Source: DATKZB01 sp035528235
GTDB taxonomy: Bacteria > Planctomycetota > Phycisphaerae > FEN-1346
Reading direction: 5' to 3'
DNA length: 8,846 nt
Assembly (NCBI GenBank): GCA_035528235.1
Contig: DATKZB010000013.1
Span: 1 to 8,846 of the forward strand
The notes below the pieces were generated by a model, which was not told the DNA's origin, searched no databases, and saw only the letters and a program-made list of their open reading frames with translations. Within the stretch, counting starts at the first letter, position 1. Each line of letters opens with the position of its first letter. Below are positions 1-7,069 of the stretch, in pieces. The position numbers and the translations under genes are program-made.

Positions 1-91
1 GCGGCCGAGTTAGCCGCCCGCCTTGGCGGGCGCGGTCTTGGGCCCTGGCGGACAAGATTCTGGTGCGTGCGAAGCACGCACCCTACTGGCT
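1..91 (+). repeat. 111-bp dispersed repeat, copy 1 (left end cut by window edge)
   Basis: These 91 bases recur without any difference at 112-202, so copies 1 and 2 stand in tandem with a 111-bp period. The unit holds two hairpins. The first, 15-32, has an 8-bp stem (CGCCCGCC/GGCGGGCG) around a TT loop. The second, 62-82, has a 9-bp stem (GGTGCGTGC/GCACGCACC) closed by GAA, so its apex is GCGAAGC, a DNA mini-hairpin known for unusual stability. No convincing protein is encoded. The short open frames that cross it are arginine- and alanine-rich and are an effect of composition. The left boundary is not visible. It is probably a REP-like or MITE-like repeat; that class assignment is an inference. 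Confidence 0.85.
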
Positions 92-202
92 AAAACGTAT
101 CAAAGCCCGGCGCGGCCGAGTTAGCCGCCCGCCTTGGCGGGCGCGGTCTTGGGCCCTGGCGGACAAGATTCTGGTGCGTGCGAAGCACGCACCCTACTGG
201 CT
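90..202 (+). repeat. 111-bp dispersed repeat, copy 2 (complete unit)
   Basis: This copy includes a 22-base AT-richer leader (90-111) that is also present in the distant copy at 5140. The remaining 91 bases match copy 1 exactly. Its hairpins lie at 126-143 and 173-193. The copy ends 10 bases before the stop codon of the minus-strand heme-protein gene (213-215), so it forms the immediate 3' flank of that gene. Read in the gene's direction, the hairpins would be at the end of the transcript and could fold there, but there is no T tract to support a classical intrinsic terminator. Confidence 0.85.
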
Positions 203-212
203 GGCCGCCCGC

Positions 213-3200
213 CTACCCGCCTTGGGCGGGCTGCCGCGAGCGAACCAGCGTCGGCCGGGGGGCGGGGCCGAGGTGGCGAAGGAACTCGGCCAGCGCCCGG
301 ACCTGGGCGGCGGTCAGGTGCGACGTGCGGCCGTAGCGGTCCTGGGGGTTGAACTGGCCGAGGACCGATTCCAGCGTCGGGGCCCTGCCGTCGTGCAGGT
401 ACGGCTCGGACTGCCTGAGACCCAGCAGCGACGGCGTGTCCAGCCGGCGCAGGGCCTCGACCTCGCCCGCTCTCCACGTGCCCACGTCGTGCCGGACGAA
501 CCCGCCCTGGGCGTCCCGTTTGCCGCTGTCGGTGTACCGGGGTGACGGGTGGCATGCCGCGCAGCCCGTCTGGGGACTGAAGAACAGCCGCCGGCCCTCC
601 TCGACCATCGGCGCGACCGCCGGCGGGGGCGGCGGTGGGTCCTCGGGCGCCAGGCTCGCTATGTAAGCCGACAGGGCGTCGAGGTCGGCGTCGAGACCGG
701 CGTTCGACCGGCCCAGGGCCTCGCGGCAACGCTCCGGCTCGACGAACCACCGACCCGCCATCACCTCCCGCGTGAAGCGGAACGTGTCCTGAATCTCGTC
801 GAGGTGCCCCATGTAATGGAGCGGCGCGCACGCCACGCAGCCGCGGAGCGAATGCGTGTCCAGCGGGCCCTGGCCGAGGTCCCATTGCCGGCCATCCTCG
901 TCGCCGTCGGGATGGCAGACGGCGCACGACATCCACTGGTCCTTGGTCAGCCGCGCGTCGGTCGCCGTGCCGAACAGATACCGCCCGCGGGCGATTTGGG
1001 GCGGCGTGGGATCGTGGGCGAACCGGACCCGCGAGATCACCTCGCCGGTGGCGGCGCTCAGCGTCACGATCTCCTGCCCCGTGATGGTCAGGACGTGGAG
1101 CCGCCCGCGCGGGGCGTCGAGCAGGATGCCGCCCGGTTCCAGCCCCACCTTGGGCGCGTGCCACCTCGGCGCCCCGGTCCGCAGGTCGATCGCCAGCACG
1201 TCGTCGCTGCCGGCGTTGGCCAGGTAGAGCGTGGCGGCGTCGACGGCCACCTCGCAAGGCCGGTGCGGCGGCACGACGAGCAGGTCGGGGAAGAAACCGA
1301 TGGCCACGCCCTCGCTGTGCGGGCGCGCGACGGCCACCGCCGGGAACACGCTCCGGTCGAACATGCGCCCTCCCACCACCGTGTCGGACCGGGTCTGGGG
1401 CGCATACAGCGTGCCGTCCGGACCCAGGGTAATCGACCGGCACTGGTTCAGTTGCTTCGGCGCGGGCAGTCGTCGCCGCACCCGGCACCGGCCGTCGAGC
1501 ACCACCACCTCGCCCGTGCGGAAACTGACCGTATAGAGTTCATCCGCCCCGCTCAGGTAGGCCAGGCCACTGGGCCGCGCGATGGGGGGGCTTTCGGCCT
1601 CGACCTGTCCGCTGCGGGCGTCGAGGCGAAGGACGCGGTTGCCGTCGAAGTCGGCCACGGCCAGTCCGACCCCGTCGGGCGTGGCCAGGACGCCCCACGG
1701 CTCCGCCGGGACGGCCAGCCGGCGGACCTCCTTGAGCGCCGCGGCGTCCAGCACCACCACCTGCCGGGCGTCGGACAGGGCGGCATAGACGCGCGACCCG
1801 TCCGGCGCCAGGGCGATGGCCCGGATTCTGCCGCCCGTCTTCGCGGCGGCCACCACGCGCGGGGGCGACGTGCCCAGCGCCAGCCGCACGACCTCGCCCG
1901 ACCACGGGTGCGCCGCAAAGAGGGCGCCGCCGTCGCGCGAGATCGCCAGCAGCGAACTGTGCGGTGCGTCGGCGACAAACGCCGGCACCTGGGCCGGCGC
2001 CGCGGGGCCCGCCTGTTGGCGCGGCACGGGCTCCGGTGCCGGGCCGGCGGCGTCCTGCCCCGCCGCCCGACCGGAGGAACCCGGCGCAGGCAGGCCCGAG
2101 GGGGCCGTGGCGTAGGCGTCCTCGCCCTGGAGCAGCACCATGCCCGCCCGCACGTCGGCCCCATCCCCCGCCCAGAACGTGAAGGTGACCGTGTCGTACC
2201 AGGCCGGCTGGTGCCCGGCCGGGTCGCCCTGCTGAATCCTCACGTCGATGTTCGGGAACCGCCGCGCCAGCCGGGCCGGGTCGTAGGTGTAGACGAAGGT
2301 TCCGTCGGGGGCCGGCAGCGTGCCCTGATGCATCACCTGGCCCGGCAGAGACACCAGGAACGAGACCTGCCGCGACGCGTGGGCCTTCGGCAGGTGCCCG
2401 CGGATGACCAGCGGCGCGGGCGGCGCAGCACGCGAGTCCGGCGGCAAGTCGAACGTGATGGGCTCGGCGTCCGGCGGCGTCACCGGCACGACGAAGGCGT
2501 CCTCTGCCAGGCCGATGCCGCCGCCCCGCGGCCACTTCTCTCGGGGCACAAGGTCCGCGATGCGGCCGACGCTCGTCCGGCCCGTGCAGGTGCCCACGGC
2601 GGCGACCTTCCACAGGCCCGGCTCGTCGGCAAGAGGCCCGGCGACGTCGAACACGCCCATGGCGTCGGCAGGCGCCGCCAGAGGCGTTATCGTCCCGCCC
2701 GGGCTCGTCACGCTGCCTTGGACGGAGCCGCTGACGGGCGGCCAGACCACGCCCGAGACGGCCAGCCGGTCTCCGACATCGAGCACCGCCCCGGGCGCGA
2801 CCGCCCCGAAGGTCAGAAACACGTCGTACCGCCTGCCGCCGGCCTCCAACAGCGGACCCGAGCGCGGCGACCCGGGCACGAGACCGTCGAACGGGGGCAG
2901 GACCCGGCGCCCCATGGCGTCGCGGTCGGCATCGATGATCATGAGGGCCGACGCGTACGCGCCGTAGTGCGTCAGGCCGCTCGCCCGGTCGCGGAAGACC
3001 GTGCCGGCGTAGTTCATCTTGAAGTCGCCCGGCAGGTCGCCGTTCGGGCCGACGCCGAACTGGTAGCCGTAGACGTCGTCGAAGAACCAGTACCCCGCCG
3101 GCAGCAGGTCTTCGGCCACGTGCGACCGCACCGAGACCCCCGGACGCCAGGAGGTCGTATAGAAGTATCCCCACTGGTCAACGGCCTCCGGGTCCATGGA

Positions 3201-4770
3201 GGGCGAGAAACCGGACGGCGACGAGCACACCAGGGGCATCTCGCCGATGGCCAGGCGGTCCTCCGGCAGCAAGTGCCGCGGGTAAAGCCCTTCCCGCCCC
3301 GCGCCGTCGCGAACGGCCGGCCAACGCCCCTCGACGAGACGGGCCATCGTGCCCGAGGGGTCCTCGAACGTCACGTTCGGAAAGAGGCTGTCCGGGTCGC
3401 GGTGCCCCAGCCAGGCCACGTCGCCCGACTCGTACGGGAAGCACGTGTGCCCCATGTTGAATCCCTCGGGCCCGGTGCCGGCCACGAAACGCGAGTCGCG
3501 GGCGACGAACCACCTGGCCCGCCACCGCATCGACGGCGACCGGTTGCCGCGCTCCCCGTGGATAATCACCGGCGAGTTCGGCGTCACGACGACCGACGCC
3601 CCGCGGCGAGAGGCCATCCACCACGTGCCGGCCGAATCGACATACGTCGCCGCCACGTCGCAGCGGTATTCGCCGGGGGCGTCGAATGCGACCGTCTCGT
3701 CGTTGCCGCGCGGCACGAAGACGCCCCATCGGTTGGCCTTCCCCGCCACGCGGCGCCGGACGGTCTTGGCCGCGTCGGAGCCCGGCAGGTGAACGAAGTC
3801 TATCTCGACGTCGGCCGGCATCGCCGGCAGCACGCGGACCTGGGGCCGGACCGCCGCACCTGGACGAAGCGGCGTACCGGGCTCGGGAAAGACCGTGATG
3901 TCCAGCGGACGGGCCACGTAAACGTCGTAGGTGCCCGAGACGACGTGCGACGCGCCGCCGACGTCGCGGACGGTGCCCGAGAGCGTCACCACGTGGTGCC
4001 CGTACTGCTCGAAGGTGTAGTCGAAGGCGCCACGGCCGCTCAGGTGATAGATGTCGGAGAGGCTCGGGTTGCCGAAGGCCATGCCCACCGGCGCGACGAT
4101 GCGGTCCCACACGACGCGGTCGGGACACAGGCTCGACAGGTCGTTCTGGCCGGCGACGAGCGGCGCGGGCCCCAGTTGGTCGGTCTGGCCATCGGGGCGC
4201 TGGACGGTCACCGTCAACGTCCCGGGCCGGACGCCGAAGCGGATGCGCGGCGGCCACAGGCGGGCCTCGTGCGGCCGGTCGGTCCGGGCGACCAGCGGCA
4301 GATACGGGTCCAGCGGGTAGACCAGGCGGTTGCCCGTCCGGACATCGTCGCGCGGAATGACCAGCCTCTCGGGCAACAACACGTTGTGCGGGGCCACGTT
4401 GTAGACGCCGCGATCGGCCCGCGCGATGGTGCCGCGGCTGCCGCCAGGCCCGATGGGCCACCACGCGCGACGCCTCGGCGGCCCAGGCCCGGACCATCTC
4501 CAGCAGGCCCCTGGCCTCGCGCCGCCGGGGGTCGTCGGTGCCGGGGTCGTCGGCCACCGCCGTCAACTCCGCCGCCAGTCGCTCCAGGTCAGGCAGCAGT
4601 GCCGCAACCCGCTCAAGGTCCCGACGGACGAGGGCCTCGTGGACCTTCCCTTCCATTTGCGGCACGCGGGCGAAGGGGTCCTCCTCGTCCCGCTGCCGGG
4701 CACCCGCCCCGGCCGCGACAACCAGGGCCCCGGCCAGCGCAAGGACCACGAGGTTATGGCGAGGTTTCAT
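213..4770 (-). CDS. Giant exported beta-propeller / di-heme cytochrome-c-peroxidase-like protein, frameshifted near 4464
   Basis: The start at 4770 is chosen for its signal peptide (MKPRHNLVVLALAGALVVAAG, cleavage around GAGA) and for AAGGAG 10 bases upstream. Residues ~25-102 are acidic and helical. At about 4464 coding sense moves by one base: the upstream frame becomes arginine-rich, while the other frame continues WWPIGPGGSRGTIARADRGV and stays good to the TAG at 213. Joined there, the protein has about 1518 residues. After the helical part comes a long beta-rich region (~110-880) with Ig-like traits that I do not recognise, then an Ala/Pro linker, a YVTN/NHL-like propeller from ~937 to ~1240, and a MauG/CCP-like domain with CAVCH (1282-1286), a polyproline hinge, CAACH (1403-1407) and the typical LHDGRAPTLES segment (~1458). 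Two c-type hemes in the periplasm are predicted. Electron transfer or peroxidase-like oxidation is inferred; the substrate is unknown. The frameshift may be a sequencing error, a real mutation or a programmed slip. Confidence 0.8.
216..230 (-). other. GC hairpin overlapping the 3' end of the heme-protein gene
   Basis: CCCGCC (216-221) and GGCGGG (225-230) are perfectly complementary around a TTG loop. The hairpin encodes the last residues of the minus-strand protein (PAQGG) and abuts its TAG stop. It closely resembles the first hairpin of the neighbouring 111-bp repeat, which has the same CCCGCC-TTG-GCGGG core apart from one extra base. It may be a degenerate relative of the repeat that reached into the coding end. 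A role in transcription termination or mRNA 3' protection is possible but has no T tract to support it. Confidence 0.5.
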
Positions 4771-4780
4771 ACGACGCCCT

Positions 4781-4786
4781 CTCCTT
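4781..4786 (-). promoter_or_regulatory. Ribosome-binding site of the heme-protein gene
   Basis: On the minus strand this reads AAGGAG, with 10 bases to the ATG at 4770-4768. The spacing is slightly long but acceptable. It supports the start in the signal-peptide frame over the GTG at 4397, which lies in the main frame, would give no signal peptide and would remove conserved-looking sequence upstream of it. Confidence 0.6.
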
Positions 4787-4874
4787 CGCCCGCGATTCTA
4801 CAAAACGAGCGCGGCTTGCCAAGATTGCATTTTCCCGCGCGGTCCCGCCCCCGCGGCCACCCGCCGGAAACAAG

Positions 4875-4893
4875 CCCCCGGCACCGCCGGGGG
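4875..4893. other. 8-bp GC hairpin in the leader of the heme-protein gene
   Basis: CCCCCGGC (4875-4882) and GCCGGGGG (4886-4893) pair perfectly around an ACC loop. It lies 105-123 bases upstream of the ATG at 4770. In the gene's direction it is followed by CTTGTTTCC, a weak T-rich stretch. It could be an attenuator, an mRNA-leader structure or a dispersed palindrome. Only the inverted repeat itself is certain. Confidence 0.45.
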
Positions 4894-5044
4894 ATGGCCT
4901 CGCCCCGGCCGTCATACACTTTGAGTAAACGCCCTTCGGCCGCGGGGCCCAAAATGGGCCTTTGGGACGGCCCAAACCCCTTTTTCGGCGCGCCAAGGCC
5001 GATTCACCCCCATTCTGGTAAGATGGGTAAGGCGAAACACGCGG

Positions 5045-5096
5045 TTTTTGATCGCTTTTTTCGATTTTTGATCGGAACGCGCCGGAATCGCGCGTT
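5045..5096. promoter_or_regulatory. AT-rich island with a repeated 10-mer and a 7-bp dyad
   Basis: TTTTTGATCG occurs at 5045-5054 and again at 5065-5074, a 20-bp period (about two helical turns), with a TTTTTT run between them. Immediately after is the inverted repeat AACGCGC (5076-5082) / GCGCGTT (5090-5096) with a 7-base spacer, followed by two more T residues. Helical-phase repeats and a dyad upstream of a gene fit a regulator-binding region. The dyad plus T run could also act as a weak terminator on the plus strand. No regulator is known, so a function is not assigned. Confidence 0.35.
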
Positions 5097-5139
5097 TTCG
5101 ACGCCGTTTTGAGCGTAAATGGACTGGACTCAATATATA

Positions 5140-5252
5140 CTAAAGCATATCAAAACCCGGCGCGGCCGAGTTAGCCGCCCGCCTTGGCGGGCGCGGTCTT
5201 GGACCCTGGCGGACAAGATCCTGGTGCGTGCGAAGCACGCACCCTACTTGCT
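5140..5252 (+). repeat. 111-bp dispersed repeat, copy 3 (solitary)
   Basis: This is the same 113-base stretch as 90-202 with six substitutions: three in the AT-richer leader, G to A and T to C in the middle, and G to T near the end. Both hairpins are untouched (the 8-bp stem at 5176-5193 and the GAA-loop stem at 5223-5243). It is in the same orientation as the copies at the left edge, so copies flank the heme-protein gene as direct repeats about 5 kb apart. Preservation of both stems while flanking bases drift suggests that structure matters for this repeat. Confidence 0.85.
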
Positions 5253-5374
5253 CATGCATAACGTCATGGGCCGCGCGGTTGCACCGGGCGACCATCCTAC
5301 GCCTGAAACATGCTCACCCTTGGGATGACCATGCCACCCGGCATTGTCAACGGTCTTGGCGATGCGGCGGCCAC

Positions 5375-5403
5375 TGGCAACGCGATGGCGGACGATGTAT
5401 ACT
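5375..5403 (+). promoter_or_regulatory. Weak candidate sigma-70-like promoter for the oxidoreductase
   Basis: TATACT (5398-5403) resembles a -10 box, and TGGCAA (5375-5380), a poor -35 match, sits 17 bases before it. The pair lies ~140 bases upstream of the ATG at 5541, which would give a leader that contains the two hairpins at 5452-5499. Such matches arise by chance and planctomycete promoters are poorly characterised, so this is only a candidate. Confidence 0.2.
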
Positions 5404-5451
5404 CCGCCCGGCGCGACGGCATCGTGGGCCCCCGGGCCGCGCGGCAAGGAG

Positions 5452-5499
5452 CATGCTTTCCCAACAGCGGGAAAGCATGGCACCCGGCCCCGCGCCGGG
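5452..5499 (+). repeat. Two adjacent hairpins upstream of the oxidoreductase gene
   Basis: The first has an 11-bp perfect stem: CATGCTTTCCC (5452-5462) and GGGAAAGCATG (5469-5479) around AACAGC. Three bases later a 6-bp stem follows, CCCGGC (5483-5488) and GCCGGG (5494-5499), around CCCGC. The pair ends 29 bases before the GGAGG site of the gene at 5541. The first palindrome looks like a dispersed planctomycete repeat; I recall similar sequences but cannot verify that here. Alternatives are a leader structure that affects translation or mRNA stability, or an operator. Confidence 0.6.
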
Positions 5500-5528
5500 C
5501 GCGGCGGTCAGGGTGCCGGCAGACGAAT

Positions 5529-5533
5529 GGAGG
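5529..5533 (+). promoter_or_regulatory. Ribosome-binding site of the oxidoreductase gene
   Basis: GGAGG, 7 bases before the ATG at 5541. It decides the start: the open frame extends upstream to at least 5310, but only this ATG combines a strong site with a twin-arginine signal right after it. Confidence 0.75.
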
Positions 5534-5540
5534 CCCTCGC

Positions 5541-6896
5541 ATGAAACGGACCATGTCCCATCGCCTGAACCGCCGGCAGTTCCTCGGGCGGGCTGCTGCG
5601 ATGGCCGGCGCCCTGGCGGCGCCCGCGATCGTGCCCTCGTCGGTCCTGGGCGGCGCGGCCACGCCGGCGCCGTCGAACCGCGTGGTGCTGGGATGCATCG
5701 GCCTGGGTATCCAGGGCACGGGCAACATGCGGGTGTTCCGCTCCAACCCGGAGGTCCAGGTCGCGGCCGTGTGCGACGTGCACGAGGACCAGCGACGCCG
5801 CGCCAAGCAGTCCGTGGACGAGGCGTACGATAACGGCGACTGCGCGGCCTACAAGGATTTCCGGGGGCTGATGGCCCGCCCGGACATCGACGCCGTGCAG
5901 ATTACCGCGCCCGATCACTGGCATCCGCTGATGGCGCTGGAGGCGACCCGGCAGCGCAAACACATGTACTGCGAGAAGCCCATCGGCTGGAGCATGCGTG
6001 CCGCGCAGGCCGTTCGGAAGGCCGTGCACGAGAGCGGCGTCGTCTTCCAGTTCGGCACGCAGCAGCGGTCCGGCGGCAGGTTCCGGACGGCGTGCGAACT
6101 GGTCCGCAACGGGAAGATCGGCCGCCTCAAGACCATCCTGGTCGGCGTGCCCAGCAGTTGGACGTGCCCGAAGCAACCCACCGAACCGGTGCCCAAGGAA
6201 CTGGATTACGACCTGTGGCTGGGCCCGGCGCCGCTCGCCCCGTACTGTTACCAGCGGTGCCGGCCCTGGACCCAGAAGGAAGGGTACAGCGTCTGGTACT
6301 GCATCTCGGATTACTGCATGGGCATGATCGGCAACTGGGGCGTCCACCACCTCGACATCGCCCAATGGGGCAACGGCACCGATCTGGGCGGCCCGACCGA
6401 GATCGAGGGCACCGGCATCTTCCCCACAGGTCTGCTGACCGACGCCGCAACGCGATGGCAGGTCGAGAACCGCTACGCCAACGGCGTCACGCTCGTCCAC
6501 ATGGACGACGAAACGAGCCGCAAGCACCCGCTGCAACAGGGCGGCCACGGCCACGGTGTGATGTTCCTGGGCACCGAGGGGTGGGTGCACGTGGACCGCG
6601 AGCGGATGGACGCCCAGCCGAAGTCGCTGCTGAAGGCAACGATCGGCCCGGACGAAATCCACCTCCTGAGGAGCGACAATCACCACGCCAACTTCATCGA
6701 CGCCGTCAAGGGCCGGTGCAAGCCGGCGGCGCCGATTGACATCGCGGTCCGGTCCGACGCCCTGTGCCATCTCCAACAGATGGCCATCACGCTGAAGCGG
6801 AAACTGCGGTGGGACCCCGACCGCGAGGTCTTCGTCGATGACGACGAGGCCAACCGGATGCTGGATCGCCCGATGCGCGCGCCGTGGACGCTGTGA
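5541..6896 (+). CDS. Tat-exported Gfo/Idh/MocA family oxidoreductase
   Basis: A 451-residue protein, a normal length for the exported planctomycete branch of this family. The N-terminus has a twin-arginine signal: NRRQFLGR with R11 and R12, an Ala-rich hydrophobic stretch to about residue 35, and a likely cut near SSVLGGAA. The Rossmann fold starts with RVVLGCIGLGIQGTGN; its dinucleotide loop GLGIQGTGN is at 54-62. The family motif EKP is at 145-147, with K146 the expected catalytic or cofactor-contacting lysine, and the C-terminal domain has GVHHLDIAQWG with H269, H270 and D272. Family members oxidise or reduce sugars, inositols or other polyols with NAD(P). Tat export implies the folded protein carries its cofactor out of the cytoplasm. 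The substrate cannot be read. M5 is an alternative start but lacks an equally placed ribosome site. It is followed after 173 bases by a same-strand hydrolase gene. Confidence 0.93.
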   Translation: MKRTMSHRLNRRQFLGRAAAMAGALAAPAIVPSSVLGGAATPAPSNRVVLGCIGLGIQGTGNMRVFRSNPEVQVAAVCDVHEDQRRRAKQSVDEAYDNGDCAAYKDFRGLMARPDIDAVQITAPDHWHPLMALEATRQRKHMYCEKPIGWSMRAAQAVRKAVHESGVVFQFGTQQRSGGRFRTACELVRNGKIGRLKTILVGVPSSWTCPKQPTEPVPKELDYDLWLGPAPLAPYCYQRCRPWTQKEGYSVWYCISDYCMGMIGNWGVHHLDIAQWGNGTDLGGPTEIEGTGIFPTGLLTDAATRWQVENRYANGVTLVHMDDETSRKHPLQQGGHGHGVMFLGTEGWVHVDRERMDAQPKSLLKATIGPDEIHLLRSDNHHANFIDAVKGRCKPAAPIDIAVRSDALCHLQQMAITLKRKLRWDPDREVFVDDDEANRMLDRPMRAPWTL

Positions 6897-6898
6897 GT

Positions 6899-7038
6899 GC
6901 TACTTTGTCAAATCCTCGCGATCGTGCGCGGCGGCCTTCCCAGGCCGCCGCGCAAAACCGCGTTGCCCCAACACGCGGTGGCCTGGGAAGGCCACCGCGC
7001 GGGCCCTCGATGGGCCCAGGCGGAATTGACAAAGTAGC
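6899..7038. mobile_element. 140-bp palindromic element with terminal inverted repeats (MITE/REPIN-like)
   Basis: The ends are inverted repeats of 17 bases with one mismatch: 6899-6915 begins GCTACTTTGTCAA and 7022-7038 ends TTGACAAAGTAGC. Inside are a 12-bp perfect hairpin (6926-6937/6942-6953, loop TCCC) and an 11-bp perfect hairpin (6974-6984/6989-6999, loop GGGA). These are inverted copies of each other, 24 of 26 bases identical. A third palindrome, GGGCCC-TCGAT-GGGCCC, fills 7001-7017. The element starts two bases after the oxidoreductase stop codon and ends 19 bases before the ribosome site of the next gene. No protein is encoded. TGAG occurs on both sides, one base outside the repeats, and might be a target duplication, but it is too short to trust. 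Confidence 0.8.
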
Positions 7039-7057
7039 CTGAGGAACCCCGAACCCC

Positions 7058-7063
7058 GGGAGG
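7058..7063 (+). promoter_or_regulatory. Ribosome-binding site of the ceramidase-like gene
   Basis: GGGAGG, 6 bases before the ATG at 7070. It supports that start, which also begins a signal peptide directly. It lies outside the 140-bp palindromic element. Confidence 0.7.
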
Positions 7064-7069
7064 CCAACC

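Larger units (their letters stand above)
4771..5139. other. Non-coding region upstream of the heme-protein gene
   Basis: About 370 bases without a convincing gene. Open frames that cross it are shadows with low-complexity Arg/Pro-rich translations. It contains a hairpin (4875-4893), a 6-bp stem GGCCCA/TGGGCC at 4946-4960, an AT-rich stretch with T runs around 5045-5069, and a 7-bp dyad (5076-5096). The local drop in GC near 5030-5150 is the likeliest place for promoters of the divergent genes, but I could not pick a -35/-10 pair with confidence. Confidence 0.5.

Noticed and set aside
126..193. An intrinsic terminator for the heme-protein gene formed by the repeat hairpins
   Set aside because: Neither hairpin is followed by a T tract in the gene's direction, and the same hairpins occur elsewhere away from gene ends.
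1..202. A CRISPR array, because of direct repeats at the left edge
   Set aside because: The units are 111 bp, contiguous and without variable spacers of uniform size, and there are no cas genes.
213..4397. GTG at 4397 as a separate start for the main part of the heme protein
   Set aside because: There is no signal peptide, although c-type heme attachment needs export, and coding sense in the same frame extends upstream to about 4463.
3178..4464. Continuation of the signal-peptide frame past the frame change (minus strand)
   Set aside because: Beyond EASR it becomes arginine-rich without domain character, while the other frame has well-formed sequence. The open length is an effect of high GC.
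549..4928. A 1459-codon open frame on the plus strand, antisense to the heme-protein gene
   Set aside because: Its translation is a His/Arg/Pro/Gly-rich mixture without domains or a signal, as expected opposite a GC-rich gene with strong third-position bias. The minus strand has clear heme, propeller and export motifs.
5120..5150. A promoter in the AT-rich TATATACTAAAGCATATC stretch
   Set aside because: A -10-like hexamer can be drawn on either strand, but no -35 with 16-18-base spacing was found, and part of the stretch belongs to the dispersed repeat leader.
5310..5540. An upstream extension of the oxidoreductase frame
   Set aside because: It would place ~77 residues of low-quality sequence, including both hairpins, before a textbook twin-arginine signal. 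The ATG at 5541 has GGAGG at the right distance.
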